From contig NZ_LR134310.1 in the NCBI RefSeq assembly GCF_900636745.1, forward strand, positions 2,162,501 to 2,226,500: 64,000 nt of DNA, written 5' to 3'. Position numbers and translations under genes: made by a program. Positions 39,607-49,923 of the stretch are shown piece after piece; within the stretch, counting starts at the first letter, position 1, and every line of letters begins with the position of its first letter. This DNA comes from Actinobacillus equuli (GTDB lineage: Bacteria > Pseudomonadota > Gammaproteobacteria > Enterobacterales > Pasteurellaceae). A model generated the notes under the pieces. It saw only the letters and a program-made list of their open reading frames with translations. It was not told where the DNA came from and did not search any database.

Positions 39607-41217
39607 ATGTTAAGCCGTATTGAACAAGAACTAGCACAACTAGGTATTACTAACGTAAAAGAGATTGTACGTAACCCTAGTTATGAGCAATTATTTGAAG
39701 AGGAGATGAAGCCGGAATTAGAGGGCTTTGAAAAAGGCGTACTGACGAATTCCGGTGCAGTTGCCGTAGATACGGGGATTTTTACAGGTCGTTCGCCGAA
39801 AGATAAATATATTGTTTATGATGAAACATCAAAAGATCACGTTTGGTGGACATCAGACGCGGTTAAAAATGACAATAAACCAATGAGTCAAACAACTTGG
39901 CAAAGTTTAAAAGAGTTAGTGACTCACCAATTATCAAATAAACGTTTATTTGTGATTGATGCATTTTGCGGTGCAAGTCCTCGCCACCGTTTAGCGGTAC
40001 GAATTATTACCGAAGTGGCATGGCAAGCGCACTTTGTGAAAAATATGTTTATTCGACCTTCTGAAGAAGAATTGGCGAATTTCGTACCGGACTTCGTGGT
40101 GATGAATGGCTCTAAAGTAACCAATCCGAATTGGAAAGAGCAGGGCTTAAATTCAGAGAACTTTGTGGCATTTAACTTAACTGAAGCTGTGCAATTAATC
40201 GGCGGTACGTGGTACGGCGGTGAAATGAAAAAAGGTATGTTCTCTATGATGAACTATCTATTACCTTTCAAAGATATTGCATCAATGCACTGCTCGGCGA
40301 ACGTAGGTGAAGAAGGTGATGTAGCAATTTTCTTCGGTTTATCCGGTACAGGTAAAACAACACTTTCAACCGATCCGAAACGTAAATTAATCGGTGATGA
40401 TGAGCACGGTTGGGATGATGAAGGCGTGTTCAACTACGAAGGTGGTTGCTATGCGAAAACCATTAATCTTTCGGAAGAAAATGAGCCGGATATTTATCGT
40501 GCGATTCGCCGTGACGCTTTATTAGAAAATGTGGTTGTTCGTGAAGATGGTTCAATTGATTTTGCGGATAAATCAAAAACAGAAAATACACGTGTGTCTT
40601 ATCCGATTTACCATATTGATAATATTGTGGAACCGGTATCAAAAGCGGGTCATGCGAAAAAAGTTATTTTCTTAACAGCGGATGCGTTTGGTGTATTACC
40701 ACCGGTATCTAAATTAACACCGGAACAAACCAAATATTATTTCTTATCCGGCTTTACAGCGAAATTAGCGGGTACAGAGCGTGGTATTACCGAACCGACA
40801 CCAACTTTCTCAGCTTGTTTCGGTGCGGCATTCTTATCTCTTCATCCGACCAAATATGCGGAAGTATTAGTGAAACGTATGGAAGCAGCAGGTTCTCAAG
40901 CATACTTAGTAAATACGGGGTGGAATGGTTCAGGTAAACGTATTTCTATCAAAGATACACGTGGTATTATTGATGCAATCTTAGACGGTTCAATTGAAGA
41001 GGCGACAACGCATCAATTACCGATTTTTGATTTAGCTGTGCCGGATGCATTACCGGGCGTAGATACTGCGATTTTAGATCCACGTGATACTTATGCGGAT
41101 AAAGCACAATGGCAGACTAAAGCTGAAGACTTAGCCGGTCGTTTTGTGAAAAACTTTGAGAAATATACCACAAATGATGAAGGTAAGGCTTTAGTTGCGG
41201 CTGGCCCAAAACTTTAA
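39607..41217 (+). CDS. pckA: phosphoenolpyruvate carboxykinase (ATP)
   Basis: Interconverts oxaloacetate and PEP with ATP/ADP. In capnophilic Pasteurellaceae it often runs in the CO2-fixing direction toward succinate. The protein has 536 residues. The P-loop [11 protein letters not shown] is near 246-256, with the metal site [10 protein letters not shown] following. The [12 protein letters not shown] motif near 58-69 is typical of ATP-type enzymes. It is a single gene with an AAGAGGTG ribosome site and a strong terminator. Confidence 0.98.
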   Translation: MLSRIEQELAQLGITNVKEIVRNPSYEQLFEEEMKPELEGFEKGVLTNSGAVAVDTGIFTGRSPKDKYIVYDETSKDHVWWTSDAVKNDNKPMSQTTWQSLKELVTHQLSNKRLFVIDAFCGASPRHRLAVRIITEVAWQAHFVKNMFIRPSEEELANFVPDFVVMNGSKVTNPNWKEQGLNSENFVAFNLTEAVQLIGGTWYGGEMKKGMFSMMNYLLPFKDIASMHCSANVGEEGDVAIFFGLSGTGKTTLSTDPKRKLIGDDEHGWDDEGVFNYEGGCYAKTINLSEENEPDIYRAIRRDALLENVVVREDGSIDFADKSKTENTRVSYPIYHIDNIVEPVSKAGHAKKVIFLTADAFGVLPPVSKLTPEQTKYYFLSGFTAKLAGTERGITEPTPTFSACFGAAFLSLHPTKYAEVLVKRMEAAGSQAYLVNTGWNGSGKRISIKDTRGIIDAILDGSIEEATTHQLPIFDLAVPDALPGVDTAILDPRDTYADKAQWQTKAEDLAGRFVKNFEKYTTNDEGKALVAAGPKL

Positions 41218-41250
41218 AATGAAATGATTCCTGTTTGTTAGAAAGAAGAA

Positions 41251-41283
41251 AAGCGCTAAGTGAAAACTTAGCGCTTTTTATAT
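41251..41283 (+). terminator. terminator of pckA
   Basis: AAGCGCTAAGT pairs with ACTTAGCGCTT around GAAA, followed by T. Confidence 0.95.
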
Positions 41284-41305
41284 GGTTTGTATTGAACTAA
41301 TATGA

Positions 41306-41360
41306 AAGCGGTTAAATTTCATTCTTTTTTTGCAAAAAGGCAATAAAAAATAACCGCTTG
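41306..41360 (-). terminator. uptake-signal pair after sucD
   Basis: AAGCGGTTA (41306-41314) faces TAACCGCTT (41351-41359). It lies just after the sucD stop and may terminate sucCD. Confidence 0.6.
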
Positions 41361-41363
41361 TTA

Positions 41364-42236
41364 TTATTTATTAAGTAATTCGCGTAGGGCTGAACCTATT
41401 TCTGCTAAACTTCGCACCGTTTTTACACCGGCTTGTTCTAACGCTTTAAATTTTTCATCTGCCGTGCCTTTGCTCCCGCTAATGATAGCACCAGCGTGGC
41501 CCATACGTTTTCCTTTTGGTGCAGTCACTCCGGCAATATAGCTGACAACGGGTTTTGTGACGTGCATTTTGATAAATTCAGCCGCTTCTTCTTCTGCCGT
41601 ACCGCCGATTTCGCCAATCATCACAATTGCTTCGGTCTCCGGATCGGCTTGGAATAATTTTAAAATATCAATAAAACTTGAGCCGGGAATCGGATCTCCT
41701 CCGATACCGACACAGGTTGATTGTCCAAAGCCTTCATCTGTCGTTTGTTTGACTGCTTCATAAGTGAGAGTGCCAGAACGAGAAACGATCCCGATTTTAC
41801 CTTTTTTATGAATGTGGGCTGGCATGATACCAATTTTACATTCTTCAGGCGTAATCACTCCCGGGCAATTGGGGCCAATCATTCGTACACCGCTTTCTTT
41901 TAATTTTTGTTTAACAAGCAGCATATCCAAGGTTGGAATACCTTCGGTAATACAAACAATAAGTTGGATGCCTGCATCAATTGCTTCTAAAATAGCATCT
42001 TTACAGCCGGGGGCTGGTACATAGATTACACTTGCGGTTGCTCCCGTTTGTTGCACAGCTTCACGCACGGTATTAAATACCGGTAAGCCTAAATGGGTTG
42101 TTCCGCCTTTATTGGGTGAAACGCCACCAACAAGTTTTGTACCGTATGCTAACGCCTGCTCACTATGAAATGTGCCTTGTCCGCCGGTAAAGCCTTGGCA
42201 AATCACTTTAGTGTTCTTATCAATTAAAATCGCCAT
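41364..42236 (-). CDS. sucD: succinyl-CoA synthetase alpha subunit
   Basis: TCA cycle enzyme that couples succinyl-CoA to nucleotide triphosphate. The protein has 290 residues from ATG 42236 ([20 protein letters not shown]); the longer frame overlaps sucC. The CoA-binding start is [12 protein letters not shown]. The phosphohistidine His247 lies in [12 protein letters not shown]. It is one base from the sucC stop, so the pair is cotranscribed. Confidence 0.97.
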   Translation of the reverse strand: MAILIDKNTKVICQGFTGGQGTFHSEQALAYGTKLVGGVSPNKGGTTHLGLPVFNTVREAVQQTGATASVIYVPAPGCKDAILEAIDAGIQLIVCITEGIPTLDMLLVKQKLKESGVRMIGPNCPGVITPEECKIGIMPAHIHKKGKIGIVSRSGTLTYEAVKQTTDEGFGQSTCVGIGGDPIPGSSFIDILKLFQADPETEAIVMIGEIGGTAEEEAAEFIKMHVTKPVVSYIAGVTAPKGKRMGHAGAIISGSKGTADEKFKALEQAGVKTVRSLAEIGSALRELLNK

Positions 42237-42237
42237 A

Positions 42238-43404
42238 CTATTTTCCTTCCGCTGCTTTGACTGCAAGTTGTGCTGCTTGAGTTAATGTCGTTGCCGCAAT
42301 GAGACTTAAGCCGCTTTTGGCTAAAATGTCACGACCTAATTCAGCATTTGTCCCTTCTAAACGCACAATCACAGGAAGATTGACTCCGACTTCATTAACT
42401 GCTGCAATAATGCCTTCTGCAATTAAATCACATCTGACAATACCGCCGAAGATATTGACTAATACTGCTTTAACATTGTGATCTGAAAGGATTAACTTAA
42501 AAGCTTCCGCAACACGTTCTTTGGTTGCGCCGCCGCCGACATCTAAAAAGTTTGCTGGACGACCGCCATATAATTTAACGATATCCATCGTTCCCATTGC
42601 TAAACCGGCGCCGTTAACCATACAGCCGATATTACCGTCTAGTGCTACGTAATTGAGATCCCATTTTGCCGCTTCAGCTTCTCGAGAGTCTTCTTGGCTT
42701 GGATCTTGTAGGGATTTGAGTTCAGGGTGACGATAAAGCGCATTGGTGTCCACAACCATTTTAGCATCTAAGCAGAGTAATTGACCTTGTTTGGTTAGTA
42801 CGAGAGGATTTACTTCAACTAGAGCAAGATCTTTTTCGATAAAGAGATTGGCAAGCTGTATAAAAATATGCGCGAATTGTTTGATTTGATCGCCGGATAG
42901 CCCTAGTTGGAAGGCGAGTTCTCTGCCTTGAAACGCTTGAGCGCCGGTAAGTGGATCGATAGCTACTTTGTGGATAAGTTCGGGTGTTTGCTGGGCGACA
43001 TCTTCAATATTCATACCGCCCGCACTGGATGCCATAAAAACGACTTTTTGTGATGAACGGTCAATTACTGCGCCCAAGTATAATTCACGCTCAATTTGGC
43101 AAGTTTCTTCGATATAAATCGTATTTACCGGTTGTCCATGAGCATCGGTTTGGAAGGTGATCAAACGTTGCCCAAACCATTTATTGCAGAATTCACGAAC
43201 GTCCGATTCATTGCGGACTAGTTTAACTCCTCCGGCTTTACCTCTTCCTCCTGCATGGACTTGGCATTTAGCCGCCCAAACATCCCCGTTCAATTGTTGA
43301 ATGGCGGCAATCGCTTCATTCGTGTTAGCACATGCAATACCTTTACTCACAGGGAGTCGATATTGTGTAAAAATTTGCTTTGCTTGATATTCATGTAGGT
43401 TCAT
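42238..43404 (-). CDS. sucC: succinyl-CoA synthetase beta subunit
   Basis: ATP-grasp subunit of succinyl-CoA synthetase. The protein has 388 residues. [12 protein letters not shown] start, [16 protein letters not shown] near 47, EVNPLVLT near 197, and [16 protein letters not shown] near 320 are all hallmarks. GCAGGAAG ribosome site upstream. Its promoter must be separate from sucAB because two terminators and a VirK-like gene lie between. Confidence 0.97.
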   Translation of the reverse strand: MNLHEYQAKQIFTQYRLPVSKGIACANTNEAIAAIQQLNGDVWAAKCQVHAGGRGKAGGVKLVRNESDVREFCNKWFGQRLITFQTDAHGQPVNTIYIEETCQIERELYLGAVIDRSSQKVVFMASSAGGMNIEDVAQQTPELIHKVAIDPLTGAQAFQGRELAFQLGLSGDQIKQFAHIFIQLANLFIEKDLALVEVNPLVLTKQGQLLCLDAKMVVDTNALYRHPELKSLQDPSQEDSREAEAAKWDLNYVALDGNIGCMVNGAGLAMGTMDIVKLYGGRPANFLDVGGGATKERVAEAFKLILSDHNVKAVLVNIFGGIVRCDLIAEGIIAAVNEVGVNLPVIVRLEGTNAELGRDILAKSGLSLIAATTLTQAAQLAVKAAEGK

Positions 43405-43516
43405 ATAGCTTCCTGTATGGAATAATTTTTGTTAGAAATTGTCCCAAAAATTTAATGGATCTAAGCTAAAAAAGCAAATTGAAGATAGAGGAAAAATGCA
43501 AAAAAATAGCAAATTT

Positions 43517-43546
43517 AACCGCTTATAATAAATGCTATAAGCGGTT
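43517..43546 (-). terminator. hairpin after the VirK/YbjX gene
   Basis: AACCGCTTATA (43517-43527) pairs perfectly with TATAAGCGGTT (43536-43546). On the minus strand it is followed by AT-rich sequence. Confidence 0.75.
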
Positions 43547-43574
43547 CAGAATGAAAGGATGTTTAGATAAGAAT

Positions 43575-44441
43575 TTATGTGTTTATTCCAAACGCTGTTC
43601 GGATATTGATTTCTATTTGCTCAAGTAATGCAAAGCGTTTGCGATACATAGAACGTTTTTTGCTAGGGATTCTTTCAAGTGATTTATCCATAATAACAGA
43701 CATTTGCCAGTAATCTTTCAGAATACCGCCACTCTCACTGAAGATTGCATCATAATCGACTACATAGCGTTTGCTTTGAATAAAACGTGATTTATTTTGA
43801 TATTTATGCGGAATACCAAGTAACTGGTTATAACCAAGTACCGAAGCAAGTAGCTTCATGCTTTCAACCATCAAATGAGCGGGACGTAAGCCATAACATT
43901 GTTTGGTCAATTGTTTCATTAACTCTTTTGCATTCTCTTGGTTAGAACCTTGAATTACACCGATAAGTAGTGCATTTGCAACCAGGCCGAAGGTTAATAG
44001 ATACACAAGCTGTTGTGAACTTTTTTGATATAGCTCTAATGCCCAAAAACCTTCCATCGGTTGGTGCTCATTAATATTTAAGCGAAGTTCAAAATCGGGT
44101 GTGATTTCGCCAAAGCTTATTGATTTTTCCCATAACGGGGGTAATTGGTATTGAGATAATGCATGAGGGAGAAAAGTTAAGTTATCACAAATTGCTTGGA
44201 AACGTTGTGTAGCATTAAATCGCTTATCCAAGAAACGATGAACAAGAGGATAGCTATAGTTAGCTCTTTGATTCAGTAACGGAATAAGAGATGGATTCTT
44301 ATTTACAAATTGCGTAAATAGATTAATTTGTTTTTGATGTAAACGAGAACGTAGCCAGAAGCGTAAGCGCTTAAGACGATAAGATTTTTGAGGAGTATCC
44401 GGATATATTTGGTATGCACTCGGGTAATTATAATCAGTCAT
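43575..44441 (-). CDS. VirK/YbjX family protein (DUF535)
   Basis: 288 residues, no signal peptide. The DUF535 pattern is visible: LRLNINEHQPMEGFWALELY, LLTFGLVANALLIGVIQGSN, LRPAHLMVESMKLLASVLGY and the C-terminal KKRSMYRKRFALLEQI (the RRY-type end). VirK/YbjX proteins affect envelope properties and peptide resistance in enterics; their activity is unknown. It separates sucAB from sucCD and is bounded by hairpins on both sides, so it is its own unit. Confidence 0.88.
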   Translation of the reverse strand: MTDYNYPSAYQIYPDTPQKSYRLKRLRFWLRSRLHQKQINLFTQFVNKNPSLIPLLNQRANYSYPLVHRFLDKRFNATQRFQAICDNLTFLPHALSQYQLPPLWEKSISFGEITPDFELRLNINEHQPMEGFWALELYQKSSQQLVYLLTFGLVANALLIGVIQGSNQENAKELMKQLTKQCYGLRPAHLMVESMKLLASVLGYNQLLGIPHKYQNKSRFIQSKRYVVDYDAIFSESGGILKDYWQMSVIMDKSLERIPSKKRSMYRKRFALLEQIEINIRTAFGINT

Positions 44442-44523
44442 ATTTTTTTAGGGTTTGCTCAATAATGACATTATGATATATCAGGAACAATTAATTTACA
44501 AAAATTGTATGGGCTTTATTAGA

Positions 44524-44555
44524 AAACCGCTTATAAAACGAGTTATAAGCGGTTT
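44524..44555 (-). terminator. hairpin after sucB
   Basis: AAACCGCTTATAA (44524-44536) pairs perfectly with TTATAAGCGGTTT (44543-44555). Confidence 0.8.
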
Positions 44556-44575
44556 GGTTATTAAGGTTGTTGTTT

Positions 44576-45805
44576 TTAGATTTCAAGTAATAAACGTGTC
44601 GGATCTTCTAATAAATCTTTTACTGCAACTAAGAAACCAACAGATTCACGTCCATCAATTAATCGGTGGTCATAAGAGAGGGCAAGATACATCATCGGTC
44701 GAATAACCACTTGGCCGTTTACTGCTACAGGGCGATCTTTGATTGCATGCATCCCTAAAATCGCACTTTGCGGCGGATTGATGATTGGAGTGGACATTAA
44801 TGAACCGAATACACCGCCGTTTGTGATCGTGAAATTACCACCGGTTAAATCTTCTACGGTTAATTTACCGTCACGACCTTTTTCAGCAAGCTCTTTAATC
44901 GTTTTCTCAATATCCGCCATCGATAATTTATCGCAGTTACGGATAACCGGTGTGACTAAGCCGCGAGGGGTTGAGACCGCAATACTAATATCAAAGTAGT
45001 TATGATATACCACATCATCACCGTCAATCGAAGCATTGATTTCCGGATAACGTTTTAACGCTTCAACAACCGCCTTAATATAGAACGACATAAAGCCTAA
45101 ACGTACGCCGTGTTGTTTTTCAAATTTTTCACCGTAAGTTTTACGTAGTGTCATAATCGGCTGCATATCCACTTCATTGAATGTGGTTAACATTGCCGTT
45201 GTGTTTTTCGCTTCTAACAGGCGTTCTGCAATACGTTTACGTAAACGTGTCATTGGAACACGTTTTTCGCTACGAGCTGAGTAAGCGACGGTACTTACCG
45301 TATTTTGCTCGCTAACCGTAGTTTGTTTTCTCGCTTGAGGTTCCTGCTGGGCAAGATAATGTTCAATATCTTCACGGGTAATACGACCGCCTACACCAGT
45401 ACCTTTGACGAGATGAGCTTCGATATTATGTTCAGCCAGTAAACGGCGAATCGCCGGGCCTTGAGAATCCGCATCGGAATGGTCATGTTCGATAGCGGCA
45501 GATTTACGATCCGCCGGTGTTGCTTCATTAGCCGGTTTAATCGTTTCTTGGGTAAAATCGCCTGCTTGAACAGTTGAGATTTTACCGAGTAATTGTTTAG
45601 AAATTACCGTTGCACCTTGCGCTTGAGTGATTTCGGCTAAAATACCGTCATGTGGCGCTGGTACTTCTAATACGACTTTATCCGTTTCAATTTCAACGAT
45701 TACTTCATCACGTTTAATCGCATCACCTACATTTTTGTGCCAAGTAGCAACGGTTGCATCTGCTACAGATTCGGGTAAGTCCGGCGTTAAAATTTCAATA
45801 GTCAT
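44576..45805 (-). CDS. sucB: dihydrolipoyl succinyltransferase (E2 of 2-oxoglutarate dehydrogenase)
   Basis: Core of the 2-oxoglutarate dehydrogenase complex. The protein has 409 residues. One lipoyl domain (1-75) with lipoyl-Lys43 in [10 protein letters not shown]. The E1/E3-binding domain is at about 115-150 ([20 protein letters not shown]). The catalytic domain ends with the active-site His380 and Asp384 (SYDHRLIDG). It follows sucA after 116 bases that contain an uptake-signal pair. Confidence 0.98.
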   Translation of the reverse strand: MTIEILTPDLPESVADATVATWHKNVGDAIKRDEVIVEIETDKVVLEVPAPHDGILAEITQAQGATVISKQLLGKISTVQAGDFTQETIKPANEATPADRKSAAIEHDHSDADSQGPAIRRLLAEHNIEAHLVKGTGVGGRITREDIEHYLAQQEPQARKQTTVSEQNTVSTVAYSARSEKRVPMTRLRKRIAERLLEAKNTTAMLTTFNEVDMQPIMTLRKTYGEKFEKQHGVRLGFMSFYIKAVVEALKRYPEINASIDGDDVVYHNYFDISIAVSTPRGLVTPVIRNCDKLSMADIEKTIKELAEKGRDGKLTVEDLTGGNFTITNGGVFGSLMSTPIINPPQSAILGMHAIKDRPVAVNGQVVIRPMMYLALSYDHRLIDGRESVGFLVAVKDLLEDPTRLLLEI

Positions 45806-45861
45806 GATTTATGTTCCTTTATATTCGCTCGCACAGCGTTTTAGCTGTGCCGATAATTTAG

Positions 45862-45917
45862 CAAGCGGTCAGATTTGATGATTTTTTTGCAAAATTTTGC
45901 TGAAATTTGACCGCTTA
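45862..45917 (-). repeat. facing uptake-signal pair between sucA and sucB
   Basis: CAAGCGGTCAGATTTGATG-type arm (from 45862) faces TTTGACCGCTT (to 45917). It could act as a partial terminator inside the sucAB operon. Confidence 0.7.
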
Positions 45918-45921
45918 TTTG

Positions 45922-48732
45922 TTAAAGCGTTAAAGCCTCTACCACTAATTGTTTTTGTTGCTGAGTATGCAACGAGGTATAGCCTACTGCCGGTGATGCG
46001 GAAGCAGGACGACCTGCATAAGTTAATTTTGCCTTTTCAGGGATTGATGCTTCAAAATTGTGCTTACTGCAATACCATGCGCCTTGATTAAGCGGCTCTT
46101 CTTGACACCAAACGAAATCTTTTACGTGCGCATAAGGTTCCAATACTTTTTTCATATCCTCATATGGGAATGGATAAAGTTGTTCGATACGAATAATCGC
46201 CACGTCAGTTTGTTCATTTTGACGACGTTGTTCGAGCAAATCGTAGTAAACCTTACCAGAACACATCACCACACGTTTTACTTTTTTCGCCTTGATATTA
46301 CTGTCAATTTCACCGATCACGGTTTGGAATTCACCGTCAACCAATTCTGCTAAGGAAGAAACCGCTAATGGATGGCGTAATAACGATTTAGGCGAAATCG
46401 CAACTAATGGACGACGCATTTTGCGAATCGCTTGGCGGCGTAACATATGGTAAACCTGTGCCGGTGTACTTGGTACGCAAACCTGCATATTTTGTTGAGC
46501 ACAGAGCTGTAAATAACGTTCTACACGCGCTGATGAGTGTTCCGGCCCTTGACCTTCATAACCGTGAGGAAGCAACATCACTAAACCACACATCCTGCCC
46601 CATTTTTGCTCACCGGAACTGATAAATTGGTCGATCACAATTTGGGCACCATTTGCAAAGTCACCGAATTGCGCTTCCCAAATAGTGAGAGTTTTCGGAT
46701 CAGTTGTCGCATACCCGTATTCAAAGGCTAATACCGCTTCTTCGGAAAGTACCGAATCCCACACTTCAAAGCGCCCTTGATTTGCGTGTAAATGAGCAAG
46801 CGGCACATAACCTGTACCATCATTTTGGTTATGTACAACCGCATGGCGGTGGAAGAATGTACCACGACCGGCATCTTCGCCTGACAAACGCACGTGCGTA
46901 CCTTCATCTAGTAGGGTTGCGTATGCCATCGTTTCCGCCATACCCCAATCTAATAATTTTTTGCCCTCGTACATCTCTTTACGGTCGTTATAGATTTTTT
47001 CAACACGAGAGTGTGGACGTAAACTTTCAGGGTATTCACATACACGTTTTGCCAAAGTTTGGAAACGGTCTAACGGGAATTTACTTTCATACGGTGCTGT
47101 CCAGTCATAATTGAGGTATTGCAACCAATCAACCGCTGCCATATCCATTTCACGCCATTCCGGTACAACACGATCGCCGTTATCTAATGCATCACGATAG
47201 TTATTCATCATTTCAGTGGCTTGATCTTGGTTTAATACGCCTTCAGCAACCAAACGATCTGCATACACCTTGCGTGGTGTCGGGTGTTTTTTGATGATGC
47301 CATACATCATCGGCTGTGTAGCTAACGGTTCATCCGCTTCATTATGACCATGACGACGGTAAGAAATCAGATCAATGAAAATATCGCGTTTGAATAAGGT
47401 ACGATATTCCACTGCCATACGAGCGGCAAATGCGACCGCTTCAGGATCATCACCGTTAACGTGAATAATCGGCGCCTGAATCATTTTCGCTATATCGGTA
47501 CAGAATTCGGTTGAACGAGTATCGTTCGGGTTAGAGGTGGTAAAACCGATTTGGTTATTGATCACGATCCGAATCGTACCGCCGACTTTATAACCTCGAG
47601 CATTTGACATATTTAATGTCTCTTGCACCACGCCTTGTCCAGCTACTGCAGAATCACCGTGTACGGTAATGGCCAATACTTTATTATGCTCAGTATCACG
47701 CATACGTTCTTGACGTGCACGTACCGAACCGATAACCACCGGACTTACGATTTCTAAATGCGATGGGTTAAATGCAAGGGTTAAATGTACACGTTCGCCG
47801 TCCACATCAAAATCAGATGAGAAACCTTGGTGATATTTCACGTCACCGGTACGGTTATCATCGGCGTGTTTGCCTGCAAATTCATCAAATAATTCCGTCG
47901 GTTTTTTACCCAATACGTTTACCAACATATTTAAGCGACCTCGGTGCGCCATACCCATCACCACGTCTTTCATACCTTGGCGGCCTGCATGACGAATGAT
48001 TTCTTTCATCATTGGAATAAACGCATCACTCCCTTCGAGTGAGAAGCGTTTTGCACCGGGGAATTTTGCACCGAGATAACGTTCAAGACCGTCTGCGGCG
48101 GTTAATTCGGTGAGTAAATTGACTTTTTCTTCGTGCGAGAATAACGGTTTATTTAAGGTGCTTTCAATTTTTGCTTGTAGCCAGTTACGTTGTTCCATAT
48201 CTTGCACGTGCATAAACTCTAAACCTATTGTACCTAAATAGGTTTGTTTTAATGCATCGGCAAGTTCGCTGAATTTCATCGTTTCTTTGCCATAAACATA
48301 TTTACCGATCGTAACGGTTTCATTCAGATCCGCATCGGTAAAACCGTGATAACGATAATCTAATTCAGGTACTTGAGAGGTTTTCCAGCGATAATAACCA
48401 AGAGGATCGAGCTTTGCTTCAAGGTAGCCACGGAAACGGTGAGCATTAATCCATTGCAATAAACGAACTTGTTTAGCACTTGCTTCAGGATCGATAACAG
48501 TAACGGATTCAGGGACATTTTCACGGGCGAGTTTACGGAAATAATCACGTACTTGTGAATGGGGTTGTTCTACGATTTGTGTTTTCGGAAGGGTATCAAA
48601 AATGGCACACCAGCTAGCATCAACGCTAGTTGGGTCTTCAAGATATTGTTCGTAGATTTCTTCAACATAAGCCTGATTTGAACCACCGAAAGGCGAGGAG
48701 GCTAACCAGTCTTCAAAATTTTTATGTTGCAT
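45922..48732 (-). CDS. sucA: 2-oxoglutarate dehydrogenase E1 component
   Basis: Thiamine-diphosphate enzyme that decarboxylates 2-oxoglutarate. The protein has 936 residues (E. coli 933). The N-terminal segment (FEDWLASSPFGGSNQAYVEE) is the family docking helix. GMAHRGRLNMLVNVLGK near 263 and the ThDP motif HVNGDDPEAV...NEADEP near 395-440 are present, as is GQGPEHSSARVERYLQL near 740. First gene of sucAB; sdh genes are not upstream in this window. Confidence 0.98.
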   Translation of the reverse strand: MQHKNFEDWLASSPFGGSNQAYVEEIYEQYLEDPTSVDASWCAIFDTLPKTQIVEQPHSQVRDYFRKLARENVPESVTVIDPEASAKQVRLLQWINAHRFRGYLEAKLDPLGYYRWKTSQVPELDYRYHGFTDADLNETVTIGKYVYGKETMKFSELADALKQTYLGTIGLEFMHVQDMEQRNWLQAKIESTLNKPLFSHEEKVNLLTELTAADGLERYLGAKFPGAKRFSLEGSDAFIPMMKEIIRHAGRQGMKDVVMGMAHRGRLNMLVNVLGKKPTELFDEFAGKHADDNRTGDVKYHQGFSSDFDVDGERVHLTLAFNPSHLEIVSPVVIGSVRARQERMRDTEHNKVLAITVHGDSAVAGQGVVQETLNMSNARGYKVGGTIRIVINNQIGFTTSNPNDTRSTEFCTDIAKMIQAPIIHVNGDDPEAVAFAARMAVEYRTLFKRDIFIDLISYRRHGHNEADEPLATQPMMYGIIKKHPTPRKVYADRLVAEGVLNQDQATEMMNNYRDALDNGDRVVPEWREMDMAAVDWLQYLNYDWTAPYESKFPLDRFQTLAKRVCEYPESLRPHSRVEKIYNDRKEMYEGKKLLDWGMAETMAYATLLDEGTHVRLSGEDAGRGTFFHRHAVVHNQNDGTGYVPLAHLHANQGRFEVWDSVLSEEAVLAFEYGYATTDPKTLTIWEAQFGDFANGAQIVIDQFISSGEQKWGRMCGLVMLLPHGYEGQGPEHSSARVERYLQLCAQQNMQVCVPSTPAQVYHMLRRQAIRKMRRPLVAISPKSLLRHPLAVSSLAELVDGEFQTVIGEIDSNIKAKKVKRVVMCSGKVYYDLLEQRRQNEQTDVAIIRIEQLYPFPYEDMKKVLEPYAHVKDFVWCQEEPLNQGAWYCSKHNFEASIPEKAKLTYAGRPASASPAVGYTSLHTQQQKQLVVEALTL

Positions 48733-48916
48733 ACAGACCTAACCTTGTATATTTGTGTGTTTATTGAGTTATGACGAATATTATATACGCTAATGTAAAT
48801 AAAATGGATTAAAACACCATTCTATTAGGCGATTTATAAATCAATGATGCTATTATGCCTGAAAATTTAAGAGAAGAATGTGAGCTACGTCAGATTTTTA
48901 ACAGATTGATAACAAA

Positions 48917-48975
48917 TAAGCGGTCTTTTTTAGCATTTATTTTGCAAATTTTTAGCTAAAAAAGACCGCTTATAT
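48917..48975 (-). terminator. long-stem terminator after znuC
   Basis: TAAGCGGTCTTTTTTAGC (48917-48934) pairs perfectly with 48955-48972 over 18 bp. The core of each arm is an uptake signal. It lies just after the znuC stop. Confidence 0.88.
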
Positions 48976-48981
48976 TTGGCA

Positions 48982-49782
48982 TTAATGGCTGCAATGGCAT
49001 TGTCCGCTGCAGACATCACCGTGTAAGTTATGATGATGATTGTGGTGGTGAGAGTAAAAGGCAACATTTTTGGCAAATTGGTCACCAAAGAAATGGATGA
49101 AATGCGGATCATTGGTCACCATTTCCGGCGTGCCGGCACAACAAATATGCTTATTTACGCATAAAACTTCATCAGTATTTGCCATTACGATGTTTAAATC
49201 GTGCGAAACCATTAAAATTGCACAATTTAACCACGAACGAGTATTATTTAATAGTTGATAGAGTTCGGTTTGCCCTGTAATATCCACCCCTTGCATCGGT
49301 TCGTCTAAAACCAATAATTGCGGGCGATCTAAAATGGCACGGGCAAGTAAAACGCGCTGCAATTCACCGCCGGATAATTTCTGCATACTATTTTCCGCTA
49401 AGTGTGTAATAGAAAAGAGTGCGAGAGCCTCTTGAATTGTTTGCGCAGTACAATGCGGTTTTAATGATAAAAATTTTTGTACCGTGATCGGCATGGAATG
49501 ATCCAGATGCAATTTTTGTGGTACGTAACCGATTTTAAGCCCTTTTTGATGAATAACCTTGCCCTTGGTTGGAGCAAGTAATTTGAGTAATACTTTAAGT
49601 AACGTCGATTTTCCGCCGCCATTTGGACCGACAATCGTCGTAATAGAATTCGCATATACCGTTAAATTGATATTTTGCAAAGCTTTTTGACCGCCGAAAC
49701 TTACTTCAATTTGTTGAAGTTCTACAAGAGGTAATCCTTTTTTTCTCGGTTGTGGTACGGGAGTAAGTTGTTTTATTTGCAT
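48982..49782 (-). CDS. znuC: zinc ABC transporter ATP-binding protein ZnuC
   Basis: ATPase of the zinc importer. The protein has 266 residues. Walker [10 protein letters not shown] at 52-60, signature [15 protein letters not shown] near 140, Walker B LLVLDEP near 161. The C-terminus (about 240-266) carries a His/Cys-rich tail ([14 protein letters not shown], then CSGQCHCSH) likely to bind zinc. It is divergent from mepM, as in Haemophilus. znuB is 13 kb away and znuA is not seen here. Confidence 0.94.
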   Translation of the reverse strand: MQIKQLTPVPQPRKKGLPLVELQQIEVSFGGQKALQNINLTVYANSITTIVGPNGGGKSTLLKVLLKLLAPTKGKVIHQKGLKIGYVPQKLHLDHSMPITVQKFLSLKPHCTAQTIQEALALFSITHLAENSMQKLSGGELQRVLLARAILDRPQLLVLDEPMQGVDITGQTELYQLLNNTRSWLNCAILMVSHDLNIVMANTDEVLCVNKHICCAGTPEMVTNDPHFIHFFGDQFAKNVAFYSHHHNHHHNLHGDVCSGQCHCSH

Positions 49783-49923
49783 TATTTTAAAAATTAAAAA
49801 AATTAAGGGTATAATGTAAAGGTGAACAAGTTAGCTGATTTTTATGGCGCTGACAAGAATGAATTTTCTAAAAGAAACTTTGTCGAATTTTCTGTAATAA
49901 ATAAAAGATAGATAGGACATATT

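Noticed and set aside
49783-49923. Zur box between znuC and mepM
   Set aside because: The gap contains TATAAT-like words but no clear AT-rich dyad of the Zur type, so no site is called.
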